Source of the DNA: a virus
Reading direction: 5' to 3' (one strand)
DNA length: 64,000 nucleotides
Virus record (IMG/VR): IMGVR_UViG_3300020122_000238
Location: 186,001-250,000 of that record
Part shown: positions 7,909-14,882 of the stretch, piece by piece
Numbering within the stretch: position 1 is the stretch's first letter
Layout: each line of letters starts with the position of its first letter
The notes under the pieces: model-generated
What the model saw: only the letters and a program-made list of their open reading frames with translations
Database searches by the model: none
Told to the model about the DNA's origin: nothing
Position numbers and translations under genes: made by a program

Positions 7909-8277
7909 ATGTACCGAACCGCACCCCTCACCGATCGTACCTTCATGGAAACTCTCGCGTCCGAGATCGCGGAGGTCTTCTACAAGACTTCCCTCGAAAA
8001 CGGTACGCAGGACATCGTCATCACGGGCGTCTCCAGTCCGCGTGGGACGCACCTCCTCCGAGGCTACCCGCGGGACCAGTTCATCAACCTGGTGCTGGGC
8101 CCGAACCCGGACATGGAGAACGTTCCCGAGGAGCTGCGCAAGAGCGCCCTGGAGACGGCCCCGTGCGAGAGCGGCTGTGCCACCTGGATCCTCTTCCAGG
8201 AGGGAAGCCCGCGAGCCCCCATTCAGGTGTCGCTCATGCAGCTTCCGCCGCCCCCGCCCGCGTACTGTGACGCCTGA
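7909..8277 (+). CDS. Hypothetical protein, 122 aa
   Basis: An alpha/beta protein ending in a proline run (LPPPPPAYCDA). No known motif. It has its own class A promoter and is followed 11 nt later by 8289-8912, which has a conventional AAAGGA ribosome site, so the pair probably forms one transcript. Confidence 0.65.
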   Translation: MYRTAPLTDRTFMETLASEIAEVFYKTSLENGTQDIVITGVSSPRGTHLLRGYPRDQFINLVLGPNPDMENVPEELRKSALETAPCESGCATWILFQEGSPRAPIQVSLMQLPPPPPAYCDA

Positions 8278-8288
8278 AAGGAATTCCA

Positions 8289-8912
8289 ATGAAAGAGCTT
8301 GCTGCTACTGGAATCTTCGGCTGGGAAGGTGCTGAACGTCGGAGCAATCGCTATGGCGCGATTCACATGTGCTCTGAACCCTATGAGGGGCCGGCTCGCG
8401 CCCTTGCCACACACAGGGGTTGTCTCATGACCTTGCTCGGGAAACGGGTTCATCTGACCGTCAAGGTCATCGAATCCCGCAAGAGCACACATCTGGGGGA
8501 TCAGGGACTTCGCATCTTCCCAATACAACCCGAAACGGGGGAGACGGTCGATCTCGGGGTCGGGTATCTTGGTGTTGAGCCAGGATGGGACGGGACCAAC
8601 GATATCGTGCTGAGGCCCGAGGATGGGCGCACGGTCTTTTGGCTGGACCCCCATAAGATGTACCGTCTCCACGATCAAACCGTCGAGGTTTACATCGAAG
8701 AGACGACCGCCCCATGCTCGCCCGCACCTGAGATCGAGGCGAGCACGGAACAGGAAGCCTTTGACAACGGGGAAGGCAGCTTCCAGCTCAAGAATGTGGC
8801 TGCGGGGGAAGAGATCCGCATCCTCCCCCACGTCGAGGACCTTGGGGGAGGAATGTTCTCCTTCAGCCTTCAGCCCGGCAAGGGCGTCAAGATGAAGGTC
8901 ACGAAGCTCTAG
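8289..8912 (+). CDS. Hypothetical protein, 207 aa
   Basis: Beta-rich and unrecognised; the central region (about residues 50-135) and the C-terminal 40 residues look like small beta barrels. It starts with a canonical Shine-Dalgarno. The VWA gene follows after a GGTGTACT box at 8934-8939. Confidence 0.6.
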   Translation: MKELAATGIFGWEGAERRSNRYGAIHMCSEPYEGPARALATHRGCLMTLLGKRVHLTVKVIESRKSTHLGDQGLRIFPIQPETGETVDLGVGYLGVEPGWDGTNDIVLRPEDGRTVFWLDPHKMYRLHDQTVEVYIEETTAPCSPAPEIEASTEQEAFDNGEGSFQLKNVAAGEEIRILPHVEDLGGGMFSFSLQPGKGVKMKVTKL

Positions 8913-8943
8913 TTTTGGGGGTCTTCCGGTGTACTAGTTGCTC

Positions 8944-10074
8944 ATGGCAAGAGCACGCACCTCCAAGACCCCTGCAACTCCCACTCCCACGGAACCCGCC
9001 ACGGCTGCTCGCGAGCTTATTGTAAGCTTCGATACAACGGGATCGATGTTCCCCTGTCTCACCCAGGTGAGACGGAACGTTGGAGCCCTGATCGAGCGCA
9101 TGTTCCGCGAGGTCCCCGGCATCCGTATTGGGCTCATCGCCCACGGCGACTACTGCGACGGGCCCCGGATGATCAGCAAGCACGAGCTGTCCACCGACAT
9201 GCGCTCGCTCAGTCGCTTCGTCGAGACGACGGATTCGACGGGCGGCGGAGATGCGCCTGAGTGCTACGAAGCAGTTCTCCACGAAGCGAGGGGCTTCAAC
9301 TGGACGTCCGGCGAATCCAAGGCCCTTGTGATGATCGGGGATGAAGTTCCCCACGGCCCGGAAGAGCGGCAGAACCGGCACCACTACGACTGGCGCAACG
9401 AGGCCAACAGTCTTCGAGACATGGGCGTCAAAATCTACGGCGTCCAGTGCCTCAACCGCCGACACGCGACCAGCTTCTACTCGACGATCGCTCGCGTCAG
9501 CGGGGGCTACCACCTTCAGCTCGACCAGTTCGCGAACATCACAGAGCTGCTCCTCGCCGTCTCGTATCAGCAGGCGGGGGAGACCCAGCTCCAGAACTAC
9601 GAAGCCGAAGTCCAGGGCTCCGGCCGGATGACTCGGAACCTCGACGCGATCTTCGCTCGGCTGCGAGGGCGGACGGTGGCGGCCACCATGGGCACGACCG
9701 ATCTCCGGGCTGTCCCCTCGGGCCGGTTCCAGGTCCTCACGGTCGACCGCGAGATGGCCATCAAGGCGTTCTGCGAGGGGCAAGGCGTCACTTTCGGCAA
9801 GGGCAGGGGCTTCTACGAGCTGTCCAAGCCCGAGACGGTTCAGGGCACCAAGGAAATCGTTCTCATGGATCGTCGGACTGGGGACCTCTTCACGGGGCCG
9901 AAGGCTCGGGAGATGCTCTCGCTCCCGCTGCACGATGAAGACGTTCGCCTGCGTCCGGCTCACCTCGAAGAGTACGCCGTCTTCATTCAATCTACCTCTG
10001 TAAATAGAAAACTGGTGACTGGGACGCGCCTTCTGTACGAGATCCCGGACTGGGATGCCGCGGTGGCAGCCTGA
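8944..10074 (+). CDS. VWA-domain protein 1, 376 aa
   Basis: A von Willebrand factor A domain fills the first two thirds. The metal-ion-dependent adhesion site (MIDAS) is visible as D30-T-T-G-S34-M, with STGGGDAPE near residue 100 supplying the conserved Thr/Asp side. VWA domains bind a divalent cation and mediate protein-protein contacts. There is no signal peptide, so it is cytoplasmic or virion-associated. The first 22 residues are Thr/Pro-rich and disordered. The ATG at 8944 follows GGTGTACT by 8 nt, which decides the start over an in-frame TTG. Two further VWA genes are in the window (14883, 23896). Confidence 0.85.
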   Translation: MARARTSKTPATPTPTEPATAARELIVSFDTTGSMFPCLTQVRRNVGALIERMFREVPGIRIGLIAHGDYCDGPRMISKHELSTDMRSLSRFVETTDSTGGGDAPECYEAVLHEARGFNWTSGESKALVMIGDEVPHGPEERQNRHHYDWRNEANSLRDMGVKIYGVQCLNRRHATSFYSTIARVSGGYHLQLDQFANITELLLAVSYQQAGETQLQNYEAEVQGSGRMTRNLDAIFARLRGRTVAATMGTTDLRAVPSGRFQVLTVDREMAIKAFCEGQGVTFGKGRGFYELSKPETVQGTKEIVLMDRRTGDLFTGPKAREMLSLPLHDEDVRLRPAHLEEYAVFIQSTSVNRKLVTGTRLLYEIPDWDAAVAA

Positions 10075-10082
10075 CAAACACC

Positions 10083-10283
10083 ATGAGCAAGATCGTTTCC
10101 GCTTCTAGTACTCCGACAGGGGGTTTCAACCTCACCCTGTCGGATGGCTCAATCGTGGACGTGCTCACGATGCCCAAAGAGGCCCGAGACTTTGCCCGAG
10201 ACCTCCGAAATGCGGCCGATCGGCCACAACCCGGTTGTACAGATCCCTCCGATCACTTCGCTGGGCACTGCGGCTGCAAGTAG
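10083..10283 (+). CDS. Hypothetical protein, 66 aa
   Basis: A small protein whose C-terminus holds CTDPSDHFAGHCGCK, a Cys/His cluster that may bind zinc. It starts 8 nt after the VWA stop and is operonic with it. Confidence 0.6.
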   Translation: MSKIVSASSTPTGGFNLTLSDGSIVDVLTMPKEARDFARDLRNAADRPQPGCTDPSDHFAGHCGCK

Positions 10284-10290
10284 GGAACGT

Positions 10291-10470
10291 ATGAACTTTC
10301 ACGAACTTCGGAAAAATGACGAGGAGTTTCGCGGGGTGATTGTCGAGATCGAGCGGAAGGCAAAGGACCACGAGAACCTTCAGCTCTTCCGTCTCATCCT
10401 CGTGTTGATGGCCCTGGCGCTGTTCTTCGACCTGGGTATCGTGGGGCTTCTCCTCCTCTTTACTCGATGA
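10291..10470 (+). CDS. Small single-span membrane protein, 59 aa
   Basis: Starts MNFHELRKNDEE. About 30 charged residues are followed by a membrane segment (about 40-58) and a short tail, giving a cytoplasmic N-terminus. The size fits a phage membrane effector, holin-like protein or spanin partner, but nothing specific identifies it. Confidence 0.6.
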   Translation: MNFHELRKNDEEFRGVIVEIERKAKDHENLQLFRLILVLMALALFFDLGIVGLLLLFTR

Positions 10471-10474
10471 CACC

Positions 10475-10937
10475 ATGCCCACCCTCAGCATCCCTGACAT
10501 CTCGAATGTCGAGCTGGCAAAACGCGCGAAGACGATCCGCCCCGTAGGGATGAGAGACGGCAAGCTCTATTACTACGATGCCAAGAGCGACCACCGCAAC
10601 ACGTCGTTCTTGTGGTGTCCCCTCACGACCGAGGAGGCGAAGGGTCAAGCCTCACGGGTTGACCCTTCGCACCTTGCACGCCTTCATGTACGCCGGCTCC
10701 TTCAAGCCCACCGTTCGAGAAGTCATCTCGCAGATCCCCGCAGAGGTCCGCGATGAAGTCGTGGCTTTCCTCGTCGATGGAACGAACACAGTGGACGATA
10801 CCAACCGCGAGCGAGAAGCCCGTGATGCTGGCCTCCATGTGGCGAAGACGACCCTCTACATCGCGGGGAAGCCGCAGCACCAGAAGTCTGAGTTGACTCC
10901 TTTCGGCAAGGCTCTCCTCGACGACGAGATCGGCTGA
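10475..10937 (+). pseudogene. Frameshifted hypothetical gene (two frames)
   Basis: Reading begins at ATG 10475 (MPTLSIPDISNVELAKRAK) and is coherent to about 10635 (FLWCPLTTEEAKG). Coherent coding then continues one base on in another frame (GLTLRTLHAFMYAGSFKPT ...) to the stop at 10937. The intact product would be about 153 aa, with a charged C-terminal half ending ALLDDEIG. A single extra base near the GGG at 10640-10642, a real inactivating indel or a programmed +1 shift would all explain it. Neither frame alone has a credible start and end. Confidence 0.6.
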
Positions 10938-10940
10938 TGT

Positions 10941-11303
10941 ATGCCCAAAGAACGTGTCTGGTCTACTCCGCTTCTGAACATCGTGCGGATGCCTCAGGAA
11001 GGGCGAGATCGTCTCCTCCGAGAGGAGATGAAGCTTCGGGCTCTCCTTCGAGCAGAGCAAAAAGAGGAGCTGACACTTCTCGATCTCCTCAAGAAGAAGC
11101 TCGGTAGGCAGAACTACACCTTCGTCAAGGGCCCCGATTGCCGCCTTTGGGTGTGGGAGAATCCGGCTGAGGGTTGGCGGGTCTACGCCAACAACCAACA
11201 TGGCCTGTCCTTCGAGATCCTCGTTCCTGGAAAAGACCCCACCGAAGAAAAAGCGTGGGCTGCCTGGAACGCATATCGGAAGGCTCTCGGCCATCCGGTG
11301 TAG
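10941..11303 (+). CDS. Hypothetical protein, 120 aa
   Basis: The N-terminal 55 residues form a charged helix; the remainder is a small beta sheet with several Trp residues (LWVWENPAEGWRVYANN). Function unknown. Its last codons contain the GGTGTAG box of the next gene. Confidence 0.6.
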   Translation: MPKERVWSTPLLNIVRMPQEGRDRLLREEMKLRALLRAEQKEELTLLDLLKKKLGRQNYTFVKGPDCRLWVWENPAEGWRVYANNQHGLSFEILVPGKDPTEEKAWAAWNAYRKALGHPV

Positions 11304-11312
11304 TCCGCCCCC

Positions 11313-11810
11313 ATGGGCGTTGACTACTCAGCAAATCTGATCTTGGGTGTGGCCGTTTCTCGCGAGGAGCTATTCCCGAGAGACCCCGAATCGACGGTTC
11401 TCTGTAAAAAGGGCCACGTCCGGGAGAACTCCTTCGAGTTCTGCCCCCAAGACGGCACTCCTTTCAAGGAAAAGTACCTCCACAGGCCAACCCCTGCGGT
11501 CCTCGCGTATGCCGAATCGCTGAAGATGTCCCCTGAAGACCTCTTCAGCATCGGAAACTGGGAAAAGAACGTCGGAATCTACGACGGCCAACCCTTCCCC
11601 AGCAGCATGAGCGACAAGGAGATGACCCCCGTGCTCGGGATCGAACTCCTGACAACGGGCAGCCATCGTGGGGGCTCTACTCAAGATGCCATTTCGATGT
11701 CTATCTTGGAAGCGGCGGAAAAGGTGAACCTCATCCGGACCATCGCCCTCAAGATCGGGATCCCCGAGGATCGCCCCATCGAGCTGTACCTCACGCTGAG
11801 CGCGGGCTGA
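11313..11810 (+). CDS. Zinc-finger-like hypothetical protein, 165 aa
   Basis: A CKKGH ... FEFCPQDGTPF arrangement (residues about 31-52) resembles a treble-clef or ribbon finger. The rest is alpha/beta with no known motif. It starts 8 nt after a GGTGTAG box that overlaps the preceding stop codon. Confidence 0.6.
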   Translation: MGVDYSANLILGVAVSREELFPRDPESTVLCKKGHVRENSFEFCPQDGTPFKEKYLHRPTPAVLAYAESLKMSPEDLFSIGNWEKNVGIYDGQPFPSSMSDKEMTPVLGIELLTTGSHRGGSTQDAISMSILEAAEKVNLIRTIALKIGIPEDRPIELYLTLSAG

Positions 11811-11831
11811 TTTGGTGTACTAGCCGAGGGC

Positions 11832-13505
11832 ATGAAACGACGTCTTGCCCTCGGGCTTCTCTTCCTGGTCGCTCTGACCCTGTACTACTACGCCCCGGCG
11901 TTCGTTCGCTGGCGGGTGAGCGAGAAACTCGCAGAGCGCTACCCGGATGTGAAGGTGGACCTCATCGAACCCCAATGGGGGAAGACGGTCCTTCACACCG
12001 TGACGTTCGATCGAGATTGGGTCTGCGGGAAGCTCGACACCGTCACGATCACCTGGAAGGACGCCATCACAATCCAGGGGGGCACCGTTCGCGTGTACCC
12101 CGAAAAGCGGCCCGCATCGACTGGGGAGGGGTCTGGCAAAGACATCACCATCACGGACCTCGAAGGTACAGTGATATCCCCCGAAGGTGTCTTTAGCTTC
12201 GGAGGTCTCTCCCTGCATGGCCCCATGGTGACCATCGACAATGTCGGGGCGCACAGGTATGGCCGAAATGCCTACCTCAATGGGGTCAAGTTCAACAAGA
12301 ACCACCTGGACTTCGTTCACGTCGATTCGGCGTCGATGGTCATCCCGGAAGACGGCCCTGACCAGCTCGGGACGTTGACCGCCACAGCTATCGAGGTCTC
12401 CCGCAACCCCGAAAAGGAATGGCGGGCGTCCATCGAACATGCCGAGATCGCGGAGCTGAAAGCGAGCGCTTCGTCAATCCGTCTCGAAGAGTACACGGGC
12501 GAAGACAAGATCCACCGAATGGCCATCCTTCTGGGGGAAGCCACCATCGAGCACCCGAAGCTCTTCAGCAAGCCTCTGACCGTGCATCAGATGCGAATCC
12601 CGGTGGATGCCTACACGTTCGAGAGCGGAGAATTCACGGTCTGGCACAACTCGGCCTTCACCCCTGTGATCAAGGGGAACTTCAGGAAGAAGACCCTTGA
12701 GGGGAAGGGCTCCTGTTCTGATTGGCTTGAGACATTGCCAGACCAGCTCAGGAACGAGTCCGTCAAGCAATTGGACATGACGGGGAACATGTCGTTCGAT
12801 GTCTCGACGGATCCTCCGCACGCCTTCTTTCTCTACACGTGCAAGGTTTCGTGTGATGTCCCGCTGTTCAAGGCTCTCAAAGAGGTGTTCGTTTACCCTA
12901 TCCTTCAGGCGGATGGATCTCCTGGTCTCCGATCGTCGGGACCGAAGGGGAAAGACTGGACGCCACTCTCCCAGGTGAGCCCTGATGTGGTCACGGCTTT
13001 GACCACCATGGAAGACCCGGGCTTCTTCCAGCATCGAGGGCTCAGTGGGATGGCCATCGAGAACTCGTTCCAGATGAACCTCAAGGCGAACAAGTTCGTG
13101 CGCGGGGGATCGACCCTCACGATGCAGCTCGCGAAGAACCTCTGGCTCACTCAGGAGAAGACCCTCGGCCGCAAGGTTCAGGAGGCCTTCTTGACGATGG
13201 GCTTGGAAAGCTGCCTCTCGAAGGAAGAGATCCTCGCGCTCTACGTGAATGTGGTCGAGTTCGGCAAGGGGCTCTACGGGATCAGCCCGGCGGCCCGGAA
13301 GTACTTCAAGACCTCGGCCATGGGCTTGGCTCCCGAGGAGGCCTTCTACCTCGTGTCGATCCTCCCCCATCCTCGGACCGCCAATCCTCCGGATGCGGCC
13401 ACCTTGACCCGCGTGAAGAAGCTGATAGCCCGGTTCACCAAGGAAGGCCGGATCCCCGATATGGGGATCAACGACAGCCCGATCGACGACGCCGGCTGGG
13501 AGTAG
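11832..13505 (+). CDS. GT51 peptidoglycan glycosyltransferase with N-terminal membrane anchor
   Basis: A 557-aa protein with a signal anchor (residues about 5-25), a long beta-rich periplasmic region (30-370) reminiscent of AsmA-like sheets, and a C-terminal GT51 domain. GT51 motifs are clear: MEDPGFFQHRG (catalytic Glu, about 392-402), GGSTLTMQLAKN (about 425-436), and LSKEEILALYVNVVEFGKG with GISPAARKYF. GT51 enzymes polymerise lipid II into glycan strands outside the inner membrane. There is no transpeptidase domain, so it is MtgA-like in capacity. A cell-wall synthase is unusual in a phage-like context. It starts after TTTGGTGTACTAG. Confidence 0.85.
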   Translation: MKRRLALGLLFLVALTLYYYAPAFVRWRVSEKLAERYPDVKVDLIEPQWGKTVLHTVTFDRDWVCGKLDTVTITWKDAITIQGGTVRVYPEKRPASTGEGSGKDITITDLEGTVISPEGVFSFGGLSLHGPMVTIDNVGAHRYGRNAYLNGVKFNKNHLDFVHVDSASMVIPEDGPDQLGTLTATAIEVSRNPEKEWRASIEHAEIAELKASASSIRLEEYTGEDKIHRMAILLGEATIEHPKLFSKPLTVHQMRIPVDAYTFESGEFTVWHNSAFTPVIKGNFRKKTLEGKGSCSDWLETLPDQLRNESVKQLDMTGNMSFDVSTDPPHAFFLYTCKVSCDVPLFKALKEVFVYPILQADGSPGLRSSGPKGKDWTPLSQVSPDVVTALTTMEDPGFFQHRGLSGMAIENSFQMNLKANKFVRGGSTLTMQLAKNLWLTQEKTLGRKVQEAFLTMGLESCLSKEEILALYVNVVEFGKGLYGISPAARKYFKTSAMGLAPEEAFYLVSILPHPRTANPPDAATLTRVKKLIARFTKEGRIPDMGINDSPIDDAGWE

Positions 13506-13506
13506 G

Positions 13507-13534
13507 TTGATCCTGGGGTATCCCTGTATGTAAG
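13507..13534 (+). promoter_or_regulatory. Class A promoter for 13543-13791
   Basis: TTGATC 13507-13512, 16-nt spacer, TGTAAG 13529-13534, 8 nt to ATG 13543. Confidence 0.75.
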
Positions 13535-13542
13535 TATGGGAC

Positions 13543-13791
13543 ATGATCCATTACATCACGGCACATGTCTCTGAAGGTCAAGATCCTACCAACCCCCACC
13601 ATATCGGATACGACGACGAAACGGACGAAATCTGTTTTATTTACAGTAAATGGTACAGTGTGTACCCAGGTCGAAGGGCTCTTCGACCTACATTCGGCAT
13701 TTTTCATAAATGCCTCGCGTCGATCGCTCGGGACGCAATCTTGGCCAAGATTGCGTCGGGGGAGTTGATCCGGAAATTTCCCGTTCTGTAG
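13543..13791 (+). CDS. Hypothetical protein, 82 aa, built of inverted repeats
   Basis: A small protein of unknown function with AT-richer codons than its neighbours. The second half of the gene is almost entirely paired arms: 13668-13676 with 13681-13689, 13696-13702 with 13708-13714, and a 26-bp perfect palindrome at 13732-13757. The next class A promoter lies within its last codons. Confidence 0.6.
   Translation: MIHYITAHVSEGQDPTNPHHIGYDDETDEICFIYSKWYSVYPGRRALRPTFGIFHKCLASIARDAILAKIASGELIRKFPVL
13732..13757. repeat. 26-bp perfect palindrome inside 13543-13791
   Basis: Bases 13732-13744 are exactly complementary to 13745-13757 with no loop. It lies within coding sequence, 8 bp before a TTGATC -35. 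Confidence 0.9.
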
Positions 13792-13792
13792 G
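13765..13792 (+). promoter_or_regulatory. Class A promoter for 18-aa ORF at 13799
   Basis: TTGATC 13765-13770, 16-nt spacer, TGTAGG 13787-13792, 6 nt to ATG 13799; overlaps the stop codon of 13543-13791. Confidence 0.7.
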
Positions 13793-13798
13793 ACCTAC

Positions 13799-13855
13799 AT
13801 GGACGTCAAGATCATTAGGCGCAAAGGGTTGATCCCCGCGGGTCTGAACCTGTAG
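13799..13855 (+). CDS. Possible 18-aa leaderless peptide
   Basis: MDVKIIRRKGLIPAGLNL follows a perfect class A promoter at exactly the leaderless distance. The next promoter (TTGATC 13829) lies inside it. It may be a real micro-peptide or the stump of a lost gene. Confidence 0.35.
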   Translation: MDVKIIRRKGLIPAGLNL

Positions 13856-13856
13856 G
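13829..13856 (+). promoter_or_regulatory. Class A promoter for 13863-14072
   Basis: TTGATC 13829-13834, 16-nt spacer, TGTAGG 13851-13856, 6 nt to ATG 13863. Confidence 0.8.
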
Positions 13857-13862
13857 AGCTTT

Positions 13863-14072
13863 ATGGTAGACGACGAAGTGTCATCGCGTCCTGAGGACGC
13901 GATGACACCCGAAGAAGCTGAGGCCAAACGGAAAATCGCGCTTGCTGTATGGTGGCAAGCGTTCGCCATTAGCGGCGATTTGGCTGATTCCCCGGTCGGT
14001 CTTGCTTACTATGAGGCCGAAAGAGCCTGTCACCCTTACGGTTGGCTTGGTGGAAAAGTGATCAGAAGTTGA
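13863..14072 (+). CDS. Hypothetical protein, 69 aa
   Basis: An acidic N-terminus (MVDDEVSSRPEDAMTPEEAE) is followed by a helical domain rich in Trp and Tyr. A 14-bp inverted repeat (13878-13908) spans codons 6-15. It has its own near-leaderless promoter; a further class A promoter sits over its stop codon. Function unknown. Confidence 0.6.
   Translation: MVDDEVSSRPEDAMTPEEAEAKRKIALAVWWQAFAISGDLADSPVGLAYYEAERACHPYGWLGGKVIRS
13878..13908. repeat. 14-bp inverted repeat in 13863-14072
   Basis: Arms 13878-13891 and 13895-13908 match perfectly around a 3-nt loop, only 15 nt downstream of the start codon. Confidence 0.9.
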
Positions 14073-14096
14073 TCCCTGCGTTCTTCAGCCTGTAGG
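14069..14096 (+). promoter_or_regulatory. Class A promoter for 14106-14330
   Basis: TTGATC 14069-14074, 16-nt spacer, TGTAGG 14091-14096, 9 nt to ATG 14106. Confidence 0.8.
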
Positions 14097-14105
14097 AGCC
14101 TCACC

Positions 14106-14330
14106 ATGAAACCTGATCGATCTGTGCTCCCCTTGATATTTGGGACAAGTCACGAAATTCCCGCTCGGGACGTTCAAATTGGAGATGAGATTGCAATCAG
14201 AAATAGCTGTGGCGGACTAGAGAGTTGGGCCTGTGTAGTGGGTACACTCAAGTACAAAATCATTCAGACGAAGGTTTGCATGTATGACGTATGCCGTGAT
14301 GACGAGTTGGTAGAAGTCCGTGCAAAATGA
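14106..14330 (+). CDS. Hypothetical protein, 74 aa
   Basis: A small beta-rich protein; the phrase ARDVQIGDEIAIRN resembles the opening strands of Hint or SH3-like barrels, but the protein is too short for an intein. An 8-bp inverted repeat (14327-14334 with 14340-14347) straddles its stop codon. Unknown function. Confidence 0.6.
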   Translation: MKPDRSVLPLIFGTSHEIPARDVQIGDEIAIRNSCGGLESWACVVGTLKYKIIQTKVCMYDVCRDDELVEVRAK

Positions 14331-14357
14331 TTCCAACTAGGAATCATAGGGTAAGTC

Positions 14358-14810
14358 ATGCGAAGCATTCTGAGATCGATGATCTGTTCTACTTTTGAGA
14401 GCGTCTGCGGCAAATGGCAGTCCAGACAGCCCGTGCCGCAGGCCTTCAAGTTCACGTTCCGCCTTCAGACGAACCACGAGGTGGAAGAGGGCTACCGCTA
14501 CCTCGACGTCCTGATCTATGGCGAGTCGAACTACGTCCAGGTCTACTGCCGAGAACGGTCGAATGTCATCTCGCTGGACGACATGGAGGAATCGGACCCC
14601 GAGGACCAGACGGGCGAGATGGTCCCCAAAGAGGGGAAGGGCATCGTCAAGACCACGAAGCCGTGGGAAAAGGTCGCCGACCATGATTCGTGCTGGCGCG
14701 AGGGGATCGAGAAAATACTCCAAACCTACGAGCCTCGAATCAACATGCTGGACGCGCCGAACGAGGGATGGTGGTCGCTGGTCTCTCCCAAAAGCGAAGG
14801 GATCAGTTGA
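14358..14810 (+). CDS. Hypothetical protein, 150 aa
   Basis: A predicted beta-rich core (about residues 30-75) is followed by an acidic linker (DDMEESDPEDQTGE) and a helical C-terminus. No motif recognised. The TTGATC of the next promoter lies over its stop codon. Confidence 0.6.
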   Translation: MRSILRSMICSTFESVCGKWQSRQPVPQAFKFTFRLQTNHEVEEGYRYLDVLIYGESNYVQVYCRERSNVISLDDMEESDPEDQTGEMVPKEGKGIVKTTKPWEKVADHDSCWREGIEKILQTYEPRINMLDAPNEGWWSLVSPKSEGIS

Positions 14811-14858
14811 TCCTGATCCCCCAAAATCTGTACGGGAACCATCTAGTTTCGGTGTAGT
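14807..14858 (+). promoter_or_regulatory. Tandem class A plus GGTGTA promoters for 14883-17477
   Basis: TTGATC 14807-14812, 16-nt spacer, TGTACG 14829-14834; then a second GGTGTAGT with TGTAGT at 14853-14858. An AAGGAAAA ribosome site lies between the second box and ATG 14883. Confidence 0.7.
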
Positions 14859-14882
14859 ACCTACCCAAGGAAAACCAGAAAA

